A stretch of 64,000 bases of DNA from Serinicoccus hydrothermalis (GCF_001685415.1 NZ_CP014989.1:124001-188000); one strand, 5' to 3'; shown: positions 36,357 through 46,183, counted from the first letter of the stretch. The notes: a model not told the origin generated them from the sequence alone. Numbers and translations: made by a program.

Positions 36357-37111
36357 GCGACCGTTTCTCCGGCCACCGTCCGCAGGACGGCGCCGACACC
36401 GCCGGGACCCCCTGGGCCGGGCGCACCCTCACCGGCACCGGTTTCGACGGCGACACCGGGGAGGCGGACGGGCGACTGGCCCGGCTGCTCGACGGCGACG
36501 ACCCGGCGCCCGGCGAGGTGGTGGCCGCCCTCTCCGAGGCACGGCTCATCGTGCCCGTCGTGGCGGTGCCGGGGGAGGTCGACACCTCCTCGGGCATCCC
36601 GGCGGACGCGAGCAGCGACATGGCCGCGGTGACGCTCGTCGCGCCCGACGGCCAGCGGGCGCTGCCCGCCTTCACCAGCACCACCGCCCTGACGGCCTGG
36701 GACCCGCAGGCGCGGCCGGTGCCAGTGACCGCGCAGCGCGCGGCGCTGGCCGCCGTGCAGGAGGGGTGTACCGTCATCCCGCTGGACCTTCCGCCGGCGC
36801 CGGGCGCGGCGGCATACACCCTGAGCGGCTCGATGGTCTGGGCCCTCGCCATGGCCCGGGAGTGGGTGCCGGCGCACCGGGACGACCAGGTGCTGCGGGC
36901 CGTCGCGGCGACCGTGGCGCCCGAGGACGACGTGCTGGCGCACCGGCTGTCGGGGACCGCCGGGGAGCTCGTCGTCGAGCTCGGCCTGCGCCCGGGCCTC
37001 ACCGGTCCGCAGGTCCAGGCGCTGGTGACCCGGGTGGGCGAGGGGCTGGCGGTGGACGCGGAGACCCGCGCCCGGATCGACGCCGTGACCTTCCGGCTCC
37101 TCACCGCCTGA
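36353..37111 (+). CDS. SseB-family protein
   Basis: A 252-residue protein with the SseB N-terminal domain (about 55-160: LIVPVVAVPGEVD, ALPAFTSTTALTAWDPQARPVPV). The second half is a helical SseB C-terminal-like region with VAPEDDVLAHRL and GPQVQALVTRVGEGL. The role in Actinobacteria is not known. The GTG start overlaps the hisA stop (GTGA), and a strong bidirectional terminator follows the gene. Confidence 0.85.
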   Translation: MSDRFSGHRPQDGADTAGTPWAGRTLTGTGFDGDTGEADGRLARLLDGDDPAPGEVVAALSEARLIVPVVAVPGEVDTSSGIPADASSDMAAVTLVAPDGQRALPAFTSTTALTAWDPQARPVPVTAQRAALAAVQEGCTVIPLDLPPAPGAAAYTLSGSMVWALAMAREWVPAHRDDQVLRAVAATVAPEDDVLAHRLSGTAGELVVELGLRPGLTGPQVQALVTRVGEGLAVDAETRARIDAVTFRLLTA

Positions 37112-37142
37112 GCGGCGGCATACCCCACCCGGACGCACGAAC

Positions 37143-37181
37143 GGTGTGCCACCTCCGTCGGGCCGACGGAGGTGGCACACC
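37143..37181. terminator. bidirectional terminator between sseB and katA
   Basis: A 17-bp perfect stem, GGTGTGCCACCTCCGTC with its complement, around GGGCC. It stands between convergent genes. Confidence 0.85.
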
Positions 37182-37198
37182 GATGACAGGGGGTCAGG

Positions 37199-38758
37199 TC
37201 AGCGACGACCGCCGATGAGGTCGCCCTCCTCCTCGCGCAGGAGCTCGCGCTCCGCGGCGTCGGGACCGTCCTGCGCCTCGAGCGCGATCTGCTCGATGCG
37301 CTCGCCCACGGCCTGGTCGATGTTGCGCCAGTACTCGTAGACCCGCTCGCGCACCTGCGGGTCGCAGACGCCCATCATGCCGCCGACCGTCTGGGCCAGC
37401 CGCTCGCGCTGGGCGTCGTCGTAGACCTCGCGGACCAGCATCCCGGGCTGGACGAAGTCGCCGTCGTCCTCGCGCAGGTCGTAGGCCTGGCGCACCAGCT
37501 CGCCGTCGGCCTCCCAGCCGTTCTCGACCGGGCCGGTCTCGTCCGACCACGGACGCCCGTAGGCGTTGCCGACATAGGTCGGCTGGCTGCCGGAGTGGAG
37601 GTAGGCCATGGGGCCGTCGAACTGGTAGGCGTTGACCTGCACCTTGGGCTGGTTGACCGGCAGGTGGGTGAAGTTGGCGCCGATCCGGTGCCGCTGGGCG
37701 TCCGGGTAGGAGAAGACGCGCGCCAGCAGCATCTTGTCCGGGGAGACGCCGGTGCCCGGCACCTGGTTGGACGGGCTGAAGGCCACCTGCTCGATCTGGG
37801 CGAACCAGTTCTCCGGGTTGCGGTTCAGCGTCATCCGGCCCACCTTGATGAGCGGGTAGTCCGAGTGCGGCCACACCTTGGTGAGGTCGAACGGGTTGTA
37901 GCGGTAGGTCTTGGCGTCCTCGTAGGGCATGACCTGCACGGACAGCGTCCAGCTCGGGTGGTCCCCGCGCTCGATCGCGTCGAAGAGGTCGCGCCGGTGG
38001 TAGTCGGCGTCGGCGCCGGCGAGCTGCTCGGCCTCCTCGTTGCTGAGGTTCTCGACACCCTGGTCGCTGTGCCAGTGGTACTTCACCCAGAAGCGCTCAC
38101 CGGACCCGTTGACCCACATGTAGGTGTGCGAGGAGTAGCCGTTCATCTGCCGCCACGTCTTCGGCAGACCGCGGTCACCCATGAGGTAGCTCACCTGGTG
38201 CGCCGACTCGGGGTGGGCGGTCCAGAAGTCCCACTGCATGTTGGGGTCGCGCAGCCCGCTGTCCGGGGTGCGGCGCTGGGACCGGATGAAGTTGGGGAAC
38301 TTCATGGGGTCGCGGACGAAGAAGATCGGCGTGTTGTTGCCGACCAGGTCGAGGTTGCCCTCGTCGGTGTAGAACCGCACCGAGAATCCGCGGACGTCGC
38401 GCCAGGTGTCGGGGGAGCCCTGCTCGCCGGCCACGGTGGAGAAGCGGGTGATGACCTCGCTGCTCGCGCCGGGCTGGAAGATGCCGGCCTTGGTGTAGGC
38501 GGTGACGTCCTCGGTGGTCTCGAAAGTGCCGAAGGCGCCCGAGCCCTTGGCGTGCGGCAGCCGCTCCGGCACCTTCTCGCGGTCGAAGGAGGCCAGCGCC
38601 TCGATGAGGCTCACGTCGTGCAGCAGCAGCGGGCCGTTGGGTCCCACCGAGAGGCTGTTGCGGTCCGAGGGGTTGGCGGCACCGTTGCTCGTCGTGGAGC
38701 CGGTGGGCTGGGGGCCCTCGCCGGAGTGCTCGGCGTTGATGTATCCGGGGTAGGTCAT
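37199..38758 (-). CDS. katA: monofunctional haem catalase
   Basis: It dismutates hydrogen peroxide. The 519-residue protein is a small-subunit-type catalase with the distal histidine block [13 protein letters not shown], the NADPH/haem segments [26 protein letters not shown] and [11 protein letters not shown], and the proximal tyrosine in [23 protein letters not shown] lies five bases upstream of the ATG. The start overlaps the stop of the Fur-family gene (ATGA), so the two form a furA-katA operon. Confidence 0.96.
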   Translation of the reverse strand: MTYPGYINAEHSGEGPQPTGSTTSNGAANPSDRNSLSVGPNGPLLLHDVSLIEALASFDREKVPERLPHAKGSGAFGTFETTEDVTAYTKAGIFQPGASSEVITRFSTVAGEQGSPDTWRDVRGFSVRFYTDEGNLDLVGNNTPIFFVRDPMKFPNFIRSQRRTPDSGLRDPNMQWDFWTAHPESAHQVSYLMGDRGLPKTWRQMNGYSSHTYMWVNGSGERFWVKYHWHSDQGVENLSNEEAEQLAGADADYHRRDLFDAIERGDHPSWTLSVQVMPYEDAKTYRYNPFDLTKVWPHSDYPLIKVGRMTLNRNPENWFAQIEQVAFSPSNQVPGTGVSPDKMLLARVFSYPDAQRHRIGANFTHLPVNQPKVQVNAYQFDGPMAYLHSGSQPTYVGNAYGRPWSDETGPVENGWEADGELVRQAYDLREDDGDFVQPGMLVREVYDDAQRERLAQTVGGMMGVCDPQVRERVYEYWRNIDQAVGERIEQIALEAQDGPDAAERELLREEEGDLIGGRR

Positions 38759-39222
38759 ACCTTCTCCTTGGTGGTGGTGGACATGCGGGCAGCTGAGGGG
38801 TCGGGTCGGCAGTCCGGGCACAGGCCCCAGTAGATGACCTCGGCCTCGTCGACGTCGAAGCCGACCGAGAGCGCGGGGGCGGGGTCGAGGCAGGGGGCCG
38901 AGCCGACGGCGCAGGGGACGTCGACGAGGACGTCGCAGGAGCGGCAGACGACGTGGTGGTGGTTGTCCCCGAGGTCGAGCTCGTAGCGGGCGACGGCGTG
39001 GGCCGGCTGGATGCGCCGCACCAGGCCTGCTCCGCACAGGACGGACAGCACGTCGTAGACCCCCTGGACGGAGATCCCGTCGGCGCGCCGGCGCGCGAGC
39101 GCGACCACCTGGGCGGCGTCCGCGTGCGGGTTCTCCTGCAGCAGGCCGAGGACCGCCAGCCGAGGGCGGGTCACCCGCAGCCCGGCACCACGCAGGGCCG
39201 GGGCGAGGTCGGTCGTGCTCAT
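38755..39222 (-). CDS. furA: Fur-family peroxide regulator (FurA/CatR-like)
   Basis: A 155-residue metalloregulator with the winged-helix [26 protein letters not shown], the regulatory histidines in [12 protein letters not shown], a first CxxC (CRSC) and a late CPDC for structural zinc. Coupling to a catalase gene is typical of FurA and CatR repressors that release DNA on oxidation. The ATG at 39222 lies about 20 bases from a palindromic operator at 39242-39260, so transcription is probably autoregulated. Confidence 0.92.
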   Translation of the reverse strand: MSTTDLAPALRGAGLRVTRPRLAVLGLLQENPHADAAQVVALARRRADGISVQGVYDVLSVLCGAGLVRRIQPAHAVARYELDLGDNHHHVVCRSCDVLVDVPCAVGSAPCLDPAPALSVGFDVDEAEVIYWGLCPDCRPDPSAARMSTTTKEKV

Positions 39223-39241
39223 GCCCCGATCCGACCACCGC

Positions 39242-39260
39242 AACTTGAACCACTCAAGTT
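39242..39260. promoter_or_regulatory. Fur-type operator of furA-katA
   Basis: AACTTGA and TCAAGTT are separated by five bases, a perfect 7-bp-arm palindrome upstream of the furA start. Its position and AT-rich character match FurA/CatR boxes. Confidence 0.8.
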
Positions 39261-39350
39261 AGGGCAGGCTGAGTGCGCCCGCCCGCCGGTGGCCGGCGAC
39301 GGCAAACGCAAAGGCTGGGCAAAACCTGGGTATGGAGTTGGTCAAGGACC

Positions 39351-39379
39351 TTGTGATGCACCTCACCCCCTCCTAGCGT
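39351..39379 (+). promoter_or_regulatory. promoter of the winged-helix regulator gene
   Basis: TTGTGA (39351-39356) and TAGCGT (39374-39379) with a 17-base spacer, about 50 bases before the GTG start. Confidence 0.5.
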
Positions 39380-39431
39380 GAACCGCACGAGTGGCGCCGG
39401 GGGAGGCGCACAGAGGGCAGAGAGGTGACGG

Positions 39432-39974
39432 GTGACGGCGACGGACGGCATACCTTCCCGGGTGCCCGCTGCGCCGGTGTCCGAGGGGAGCACCGAGACC
39501 GAACCTGCGATGGTGGTCGTGCTCTCCGAGGCGACCGCCGGTCACCTCGCCAGCCTGGCCGGGGCCGGCTGGCCCGGCACCGTCCTCGTCGTGGGCTCGG
39601 TGGCCGAGGCCCGCGAGGCGCTCGCCGGCGACGTGCCGGAACGGCTCCCGCAACCGGGCGGCCTGCGGCTGGACGCCGACAGCCGCAGCGTGGTGCACGC
39701 CCCGGAGAGCGAGCAGCTCACCCCCCTGGAGTACGGCCTGCTCGAGGCCCTGCTGGCCGACCCGGGCCGCGTGCTCAGCTTCGCCGACCTGACCAGCACG
39801 GTGTGGGGGACGACGTACACCGGTGACTGCTCCCACCTCCACGCCGTCGTGCGGCGGCTGCGGGTCAAGCTCGAGGCCATCTCCGCCCCGGTCCACCTCG
39901 CCGCCGTGCGCGGCGTCGGCTTCCGGCTCGCGCCCCTGGCGCCGCTGCGCGGAGGTGCCCTCAGGAGCCTGTGA
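39432..39974 (+). CDS. winged-helix (OmpR/PhoB-type) transcriptional regulator
   Basis: A 180-residue protein whose C-terminal half is an OmpR/PhoB DNA-binding domain: LTPLEYGLLEALLADPGRVLSF, then DLTSTVWG, then HAVVRRLRVKLE and VRGVGFRL. The N-terminal half resembles a degenerate receiver (VVVLSEATAGHLASL) without the phospho-acceptor aspartate triad, so it probably works without a partner kinase. It may control the secreted subtilase gene that follows. GAGAGG precedes the GTG start. Confidence 0.85.
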   Translation: MTATDGIPSRVPAAPVSEGSTETEPAMVVVLSEATAGHLASLAGAGWPGTVLVVGSVAEAREALAGDVPERLPQPGGLRLDADSRSVVHAPESEQLTPLEYGLLEALLADPGRVLSFADLTSTVWGTTYTGDCSHLHAVVRRLRVKLEAISAPVHLAAVRGVGFRLAPLAPLRGGALRSL

Positions 39975-40122
39975 CGGGGAGCGGGATCGGCGTCCGGCAG
40001 GGGCGTCGATCCAGTGCTGTCCGGCCGGATCCGGGGTTCCGCCAACTACCCACTTTGTGCACGTGTTGCCCACGTCCTGTCGTTGTTCTGCGCACGCCCG
40101 CCTCCCTAGGTTCGACGGGTCG

Positions 40123-40140
40123 GGGTGACGTATGTCACCC
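40123..40140. promoter_or_regulatory. palindrome upstream of the subtilase gene
   Basis: GGGTGAC and GTCACCC around GTAT, 30 bases before the ATG. It could be an operator or an RNA hairpin in the leader. Confidence 0.45.
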
Positions 40141-40169
40141 GACATCACCCTCAACCGAGAGGACAGTTC

Positions 40170-43100
40170 ATGCATTCGAATCCGCGACGACGCTGGTGTG
40201 CAGGTCTTGCCGCCGGCGCCCTCGTTGCCTCAGGGCTGGCGGCCACGGTGCCGGCCGTGGCGGCACCCGGGGGGCTCGAGCCGAGTCTGGACGACAAGAT
40301 CGACGCCCAGGTCGACGAGCAGGTGGCGAGCGGGGGGCGGGCCGATGTCTGGGTGCGCTTCGCCGACCGTCCCGACCTGAGTCAGTTCTCCACGATCCAG
40401 GACTGGGACAAGCGCGGTCAGGCCGTCGTCGATGCTCTGCAGGCATCGGCCGACGCCAGCCAGGCCGACCTCAAGGAACAGCTGGACACGCAGGACGTCG
40501 ACTACCAGGCGTTCTGGGCCACCAACTCGATCCGGGTCGGCGGCGCGGACCTGGACCTCGTGACCTCGATGGCCTCGGCCGGCGGGGTGGAGGGGATCTA
40601 CCCGACCCTGACGATCGAGGTGCCGGACCTCAAGGAGGAGGACCAGCAGATGGCCCCGGCGGCCGTCGAGTGGGGGGTCGACGACATCAACGCCCCGGCG
40701 GTGTGGGAGGACCTCGGCATCCGGGGCGAGGGGGTCGTCGTCGCCTCGATCGACACCGGCGCCCAGTTCGACCACCCCGCCCTGGTCAACGCCTACCGCG
40801 GCAACAACGGGGACGGCACCTTCGACCACAACTACAACTGGTTCGACGCCGCGGGCACCTCGCCCGACGCGCCTGCCGACAACGACGGGCACGGCACGCA
40901 CGTGACCGGGACGATGGTCGGCGACGACGGCGGGGACAACCAGGTGGGGGTGGCGCCGGGCGCGAAGTGGATCGCGGCCAACGGCTGCTGCCCCACCGAC
41001 GCCGCGCTCATCGCCTCGGGCCAGTGGATGCTCGAGCCGCGGGACCTCGAGGGTGAGAACCCGGACGTCTCCAAGCGCCCCCACGTCATCAACAACAGCT
41101 GGGGCACCCAGGGCCCCTCGACGGCCCCCTTCATGGAGGACGTCATCGAGGCCTGGGCGGCGAGCGGCCAGTTCGGCGTCTTCGCCAACGGCAACAGCGG
41201 CCCGGCCTGCGAGAGCGCCGGGTCGCCCGGCAGCCGCATCGTCGCCTACTCCGTGGGCAACTACAACAGCGGTCACACCATCTCCGGGACCTCCGGACGC
41301 GGCGCGGGTCAGGACGGCGAGATCAAGCCCAACATCTCCGCACCCGGCAGCGCGGTCCGGTCCTCGGTCCCCGGCAACGGGTATGCCGTCTACTCGGGCA
41401 CCTCGATGGCCTCGCCGCACGTGGCGGGCGCGGTGGCGCTCGCCTGGTCCGGCGCGCCCGCCCTGGTGGGCGACGTGGACGGCACGCGAGGGCTGCTCGA
41501 CGGCTCGGCCGTCAACACCGAGGACCTGCAGTGCGGTGGCACGGCCGAGGACAACAACGTCTTCGGCGAGGGCCGGCTGGACGCCCTCGAGCTGGTGAAC
41601 TCGGCGCCGATCGGCGACGCGGGCACCCTGGAGGGCACCGTCACCGACGCCTCCAGCGGCGACCCGCTGCCGGACACCTCGGTCGAGGTCGTCGGCCCGA
41701 TCGAGCGCAGCCTGCTCACCGACGAGGAGGGCACCTACGAGGCTCAGCTCTCGGCGGGTGACTACGACCTCACGATGAGCAAGTTCGGCTACGCCACCGC
41801 CACGGCGAGCGCCACGGTCACGGCGGGTGAGACCACCACGGTGGACGCCGCGCTGGACCCGGTCGCGAGCGGTGCGGTCACCGGCACGGTCACGGACGGC
41901 TCGGGATACGGCTTCCCCCTGTATGCCCGCGTCAGCGCCGAGGGCACGCCGGCGGCGACCTTCACCGACCCGGAGACGGGTGAGTTCTCGCTGGACCTTC
42001 CCGAGGGGGAGACCTTCGACCTCACGGTGCAGGTGCAGTACCCCGGTTACACGGCGCCGACCGTCGAGGCCACCTCCGGTGACTCCCTCGACGTCTCGGT
42101 CCCGGTCGACTCGGCCACCTGCATCGCGCCGGGGTACGAGTACGTCGTCGACGGTGTCACCGAGAGCTTCGACGACACCACCGCGCCCGAGGGCTGGGAG
42201 GTCGTCGACAACGCCGGCACCGGCGAGGTCTGGGCCTTCGACAACCCGGGCGGTCGGGACAACCTCACCGGCGGCGAGGGCAACTTCGCCGTCCTGGACT
42301 CCGACTTCTACGGCTCGGGCGGATCGCAGGACAGCCTGCTGATCAGCCCCAGCGCCGACATGTCGGACCTGTCCGAGCCGGTGGTCGGCTTCCGCCAGGA
42401 CTGGTATGCCCTCGGTGACGACCTCGCCGACGTCGAGGTCAGCCTCGACGGTGGCGAGACGTGGACCACGGTGCTGTCCCAGGACGCCTCGGTGCGTGGG
42501 CCGGACGAGCAGGTCATCCCGCTGCCCGACGCGGCCGGCGAGAGCGACGTCCGGGTCGCCTTCCACATGTACCAGGCGGAGTACGACTGGTGGTGGGAGG
42601 TGGACGACGTCTTCCTCGGCAACCGCGTGTGCTCGCCCACGGGCGAGGGCGGCTACGTGGTCGGCAACGTCTACGCCGAGGAGGACGGCACCGGCGTCGT
42701 GGGCGCCACGGTGACCAACCTCGACGTGCCGGAGGAGACCGCGCTCACCACGGCGACGCCGGCGGACGAGAACCTCGACGACGGCTTCTACTGGTTGTTC
42801 TCGGGCACCCCGGGGACCCACCCGTTCGAGGCCAGCGCCCGCGGCTACTCCTCGGTCACGCAGGACGTCACGGTGGAGGACTCCGCCGCCGTCCGGGCCG
42901 ACTTCAGCCTCGGGTCCGGCTTCATCGAGGTGGACACCGACGAGATCGAGGTCTACCAGCCGCTGGGCTCGGAGCGCCGCCACCGGGTGACGTTCACCAA
43001 CACCGGGTCCGGCTCGGCCGAGGTCACGCTGACCGAGCAGGCCGGCGAGGTGGAGATCCTCCGCGTCGACGGCAGCCGGGACACGATGGGTGCCGCCGCC

Positions 43101-44546
43101 GAGGGCGAGGGTGGTGAGGTGGTCTCGCTGGACGTGGAGACCTCGCTCGGCGCCGCAGCCTCCGGCATGGGCAAGGCCGGTGCGGCCGACCCACTGCGGG
43201 TCGCCGCCGATCCCTGGACGCCGCTGGGCAACTACCCGCGCGTGGCCATGGACAACCGCGTCGTCAACCTCGACGGCACCTGGTACACCCTCGGCGGGAC
43301 GACCGGCACGGCCGCCTTCGCGGACGTGAACCGGTACGACGCCGAGGGAATGGCCTGGACCGCGGTCGCGCCTCTGCCCGAGGCCGCCTCGGCGGTCACG
43401 GCAGGATCCGTCAACGGGCAGATCGTGTCCAGCGGTGGCTGGGTCGACGGTGGCGTGTCCACCGCCACCCACGTTTACGACGCGGGCGCGGACGCCTGGA
43501 CCGGCGGGGCCGACGCCCCGGTCGCGGTCTCGGCTGCCGGGACCGCCGTGGTGGACGGGCTGCTGTACTCCGTCGGTGGGTGCACCACCGCGGACTGCCT
43601 GCCGACCACCGACGCGGTGATGGCCTACGACGCGGGAGCGGACAGCTGGACCCAGCTGGCCGACTACCCCGTGGCGGTCGCCTTCGCCTCGTGCGGTGGC
43701 GTCGACGGCCAGGTGATCTGCGCCGGAGGCAACGACGGAGCCGGCGGCATCGCCGACAGCTACGCCTACGACCCGGGTGACGACTCCTGGACCGCGCTGC
43801 CGGACGCCCCGGTGGACGTGTGGGCCGGGCAGTCGGCCGGCGCCAACGGTCAGATGATCGTCAACGGCGGTGTCCAGGGCGGCGCGGTCACGAACGCGAG
43901 CTTCGCGTTCGACGGTGCCAGCGGCGACTGGGTCGAGATGCCGGCCAGCAGTGCGGCCGTCTACCGCGGAGGTGCCGCCTGCGGCATCGCCAAGGTCGGC
44001 GGGTCCACCGGTGGCTTCACCCCGATCGACGTGGCCGAGCAGCTGCCCGGCTACGACGACTGCGGCGCCACCGGCGCCGACGTCGACTGGCTGACGGTGG
44101 ACCCGATGGAGTTCACCATCGAGCCGGGCGACCGGGTGCGGGTGCGGGTGACCACGGACGCCAACGTGGCGCAGCCGGGTGACTACACCGCCGGCATCGG
44201 CATCCGGACCAGCACCCCGCAGGACCTGGACCCGATCGACGTGACGATGCATGTCAATCCGCCGCGCAACTGGGGCAAGCTCCAGGGCAGCGTGGAGGGT
44301 GTCGAGTGCGACTCCTCACGGGTCGGGCTGGGCGGTGCCGTCGTGGACCTCACGCCGCGACGGGGCGACCACGCCGGCTACAGCCTCATCACCGAGGAGG
44401 ACGGTTCGTACGCCTACTGGGTGCTCACCGACAGGTACCAGGCGATCGTCGCCAAGGACGGCTACCGACCGACCGTGGACGAGATCCGCGTGCCCCGCGG
44501 GCGGATCGTGACGGAGGACTACGCCCTCCGCAAGATCGGCTGCTGA
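40170..44546 (+). CDS. secreted S8-family serine peptidase, multidomain
   Basis: A 1458-residue exported subtilisin-like protease. A Sec signal peptide ends near residue 32 (VPAVAA). An inhibitor-I9-like propeptide follows, then the catalytic domain with Asp195 (DTGAQFDHP), His241 (NDGHGTHVTGT) and Ser412 (SGTSMASPHVAG). After residue 490 come two carboxypeptidase-regulatory-like repeats, a jelly-roll-like segment (620-820), another such repeat, a Kelch-type beta-propeller (1010-1290: WYTLGGTTGTAAF, LLYSVGGCTTAD, VICAGGNDGAGG) and a last regulatory-like domain. No cell-wall sorting signal is seen, so it is probably released. Confidence 0.93.
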   Translation: MHSNPRRRWCAGLAAGALVASGLAATVPAVAAPGGLEPSLDDKIDAQVDEQVASGGRADVWVRFADRPDLSQFSTIQDWDKRGQAVVDALQASADASQADLKEQLDTQDVDYQAFWATNSIRVGGADLDLVTSMASAGGVEGIYPTLTIEVPDLKEEDQQMAPAAVEWGVDDINAPAVWEDLGIRGEGVVVASIDTGAQFDHPALVNAYRGNNGDGTFDHNYNWFDAAGTSPDAPADNDGHGTHVTGTMVGDDGGDNQVGVAPGAKWIAANGCCPTDAALIASGQWMLEPRDLEGENPDVSKRPHVINNSWGTQGPSTAPFMEDVIEAWAASGQFGVFANGNSGPACESAGSPGSRIVAYSVGNYNSGHTISGTSGRGAGQDGEIKPNISAPGSAVRSSVPGNGYAVYSGTSMASPHVAGAVALAWSGAPALVGDVDGTRGLLDGSAVNTEDLQCGGTAEDNNVFGEGRLDALELVNSAPIGDAGTLEGTVTDASSGDPLPDTSVEVVGPIERSLLTDEEGTYEAQLSAGDYDLTMSKFGYATATASATVTAGETTTVDAALDPVASGAVTGTVTDGSGYGFPLYARVSAEGTPAATFTDPETGEFSLDLPEGETFDLTVQVQYPGYTAPTVEATSGDSLDVSVPVDSATCIAPGYEYVVDGVTESFDDTTAPEGWEVVDNAGTGEVWAFDNPGGRDNLTGGEGNFAVLDSDFYGSGGSQDSLLISPSADMSDLSEPVVGFRQDWYALGDDLADVEVSLDGGETWTTVLSQDASVRGPDEQVIPLPDAAGESDVRVAFHMYQAEYDWWWEVDDVFLGNRVCSPTGEGGYVVGNVYAEEDGTGVVGATVTNLDVPEETALTTATPADENLDDGFYWLFSGTPGTHPFEASARGYSSVTQDVTVEDSAAVRADFSLGSGFIEVDTDEIEVYQPLGSERRHRVTFTNTGSGSAEVTLTEQAGEVEILRVDGSRDTMGAAAEGEGGEVVSLDVETSLGAAASGMGKAGAADPLRVAADPWTPLGNYPRVAMDNRVVNLDGTWYTLGGTTGTAAFADVNRYDAEGMAWTAVAPLPEAASAVTAGSVNGQIVSSGGWVDGGVSTATHVYDAGADAWTGGADAPVAVSAAGTAVVDGLLYSVGGCTTADCLPTTDAVMAYDAGADSWTQLADYPVAVAFASCGGVDGQVICAGGNDGAGGIADSYAYDPGDDSWTALPDAPVDVWAGQSAGANGQMIVNGGVQGGAVTNASFAFDGASGDWVEMPASSAAVYRGGAACGIAKVGGSTGGFTPIDVAEQLPGYDDCGATGADVDWLTVDPMEFTIEPGDRVRVRVTTDANVAQPGDYTAGIGIRTSTPQDLDPIDVTMHVNPPRNWGKLQGSVEGVECDSSRVGLGGAVVDLTPRRGDHAGYSLITEEDGSYAYWVLTDRYQAIVAKDGYRPTVDEIRVPRGRIVTEDYALRKIGC

Positions 44547-44577
44547 GCAGGCGCTGACACCGGCGTATGCCGGTGGT

Positions 44578-44610
44578 GGGCCCGCCTCGACCACGGTCGG
44601 GGCGGGCCTG
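44578..44610 (+). terminator. terminator after the subtilase gene
   Basis: GGCCCGCC pairs with GGCGGGCC, with a further CGAC/GTCG inner stem. A smaller hairpin CACCGGC-GTAT-GCCGGTG precedes it at 44555-44572. There is no long T-run. Confidence 0.6.
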
Positions 44611-44869
44611 CCGTCTGCTAGACTGATGAATCGACCAGTCGGGCGCCACGGCGTCCGACGTGCAAGAGGGGCCCCGCCCCCACCCGCGCCGACCTCCGGG
44701 TCGCCGGGTCCGACACGGTCCGCCACCGCCTCCGGGCGGCGGCTGCGGCGCATACCTGAGGGTGTGCGTGCTGCGCCGGACCGTGGGGGACAGGCCTCTT
44801 GCGCACCAGGTGCCAGGAGGCCTTTCTGGTGCCCGGGGTCGTCAGACACGACGACGAAGGAGCAGGCAC
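44611..44869 (+). promoter_or_regulatory. infC leader with -10 element and attenuator-like hairpin
   Basis: TAGACT at 44619-44624 is a likely -10. The leader is about 240 bases long. Near its end AGGCCTC (44792-44798) pairs with GAGGCCT (44817-44823), followed by TTCT, a terminator-like structure. Ribosomal protein L20 operons in other bacteria are autoregulated through such leaders, so attenuation is plausible here. Confidence 0.5.
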
Positions 44870-45466
44870 ATCAGCGAGCCTCGCATCAACGACCGCATCC
44901 GGGTCCCGGAAGTGCGGTTGGTGGGTCCCAACGGGGAACAGGTCGGCATCGTGCGCGTCGAGGACGCGCTGCGGCTGGCGGCCGAGGCCGACCTCGACCT
45001 GGTCGAGGTCGCCCCGATGGCGCGCCCCCCGGTCGCCAAGCTCATGGACTACGGCAAGTACAAGTACGAAGCCGCCATGAAGGCCCGGGAAGCCCGCAAG
45101 AACCAGGTCAACACGGTCATCAAGGAGATCAAGCTCCGACCGAAGATCGACGACCACGACTACGGCACCAAGAAGGGCCACGTCGTGCGCTTCCTCAAGG
45201 CCGGCGACAAGGTCAAGGTCACCATCATGTTCCGTGGCCGCGAGCAGTCCCGGCCCGAGCTCGGCTTCCGGCTGCTGCAGCGCCTCGCCGAGGACGTGGC
45301 CGAGCTCGGCCACGTGGAGAGCGCCCCGAAGCAGGACGGCCGCAACATGGTGATGGTGCTCGGCCCCACCGCCAAGAAGGCCCAGGTCCGTCAGGCCAAG
45401 CGGCGGGACGCCGAGCGCGCCCAGACCGCCACCGACGAGGCCACCCTCGCCACCGACCCGCAGTGA
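44870..45466 (+). CDS. infC: translation initiation factor IF-3, AUC start
   Basis: IF-3 keeps ribosomal subunits apart and checks start-codon pairing. The 198-residue protein starts [19 protein letters not shown], where relatives begin with methionine. The codon is ATC at 44870, preceded by AAGGAG and a 7-base spacer; no ATG, GTG or TTG fits. IF-3 rejects non-standard starts, so an AUC start gives the same self-limiting control known for AUU in E. coli infC. The C-terminal domain includes [20 protein letters not shown]. Confidence 0.93.
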   Translation: MSEPRINDRIRVPEVRLVGPNGEQVGIVRVEDALRLAAEADLDLVEVAPMARPPVAKLMDYGKYKYEAAMKAREARKNQVNTVIKEIKLRPKIDDHDYGTKKGHVVRFLKAGDKVKVTIMFRGREQSRPELGFRLLQRLAEDVAELGHVESAPKQDGRNMVMVLGPTAKKAQVRQAKRRDAERAQTATDEATLATDPQ

Positions 45467-45552
45467 GGTGCGGGGCCCCGTGCCCCGGACCCACGGCATA
45501 CCCGAAGGACCACGCCCGACCACGGGCGGAGACGACGAAGGAGATCGGCCCC

Positions 45553-45747
45553 ATGCCGAAGATGAAGACCCACAGCGGTGCCAAGAAGCGCTTCCGTGTC
45601 ACGGGATCCGGCAAGATCATGCACCAGCGCGCGCGCCACGTGCACAAGTTCCAGGAGCGCACCAGCCAGGCCGCGCGCCGGCTCGTGAACGACAAGGAGG
45701 TCGCGCCCAGCGACGTCCGCAAGGTCAAGAAGATGCTCGGTCTCTGA
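45553..45747 (+). CDS. rpmI: 50S ribosomal protein L35
   Basis: A 64-residue basic protein with the L35 signature MPKMKTHSGAKKRFRVTGSGK and the end VRKVKKMLGL. It sits between infC and rplT in the standard order. GAAGGAG lies about ten bases before the ATG. Confidence 0.97.
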   Translation: MPKMKTHSGAKKRFRVTGSGKIMHQRARHVHKFQERTSQAARRLVNDKEVAPSDVRKVKKMLGL

Positions 45748-45796
45748 CCTGAGCCCCGAACTTTCTCACCCCAGCAACTAGTCAAGGAGTACTCAC

Positions 45797-46183
45797 GTGG
45801 CACGCGTGAAGCGGGCGGTCAACGCCCACAAGAAGCGTCGGGTCGTCCTGGAGCGCGCCAGCGGTTACCGCGGGCAGCGCAGCCGGCTCTACCGCAAGGC
45901 CAAGGAGCAGGTCACCCACAGCCTGGTCTACAGCTACAACGACCGCCGGAACAAGAAGGGCGACTTCCGTCGCCTGTGGATCCAGCGGATCAACGCCGGC
46001 GCGCGCGCCAACGGCATGACCTACAACCGGTTCATCCAGGGCCTCAAGGCCGCCGGCGTCGAGGTCGACCGCCGCATGCTGGCCGAGCTGGCGGTGCACG
46101 ACGAGGCCGCCTTCACCGCTCTGGTCGAGCTCTCCCGCGCCAACGTGCCGGCCGAGGGCAGCAAGGCCGAGTCCGCCGCCTGA
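45797..46183 (+). CDS. rplT: 50S ribosomal protein L20
   Basis: A 128-residue rRNA-binding protein that is needed early in large-subunit assembly. The family motif [14 protein letters not shown] opens the protein, and [20 protein letters not shown] follows. AAGGAG precedes the GTG start. In other bacteria L20 represses its own operon; here the leader upstream of infC is the likely target. Confidence 0.97.
   Translation: MARVKRAVNAHKKRRVVLERASGYRGQRSRLYRKAKEQVTHSLVYSYNDRRNKKGDFRRLWIQRINAGARANGMTYNRFIQGLKAAGVEVDRRMLAELAVHDEAAFTALVELSRANVPAEGSKAESAA

Noticed and set aside
40230-44252. Long open frame (1340 codons) on the minus strand opposite the subtilase gene
   Set aside because: It is antisense to a clear secreted protease with intact catalytic triad. 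Long shadow frames are expected in DNA this GC-rich, and the translation is His-, Arg- and Gly-rich without domains.
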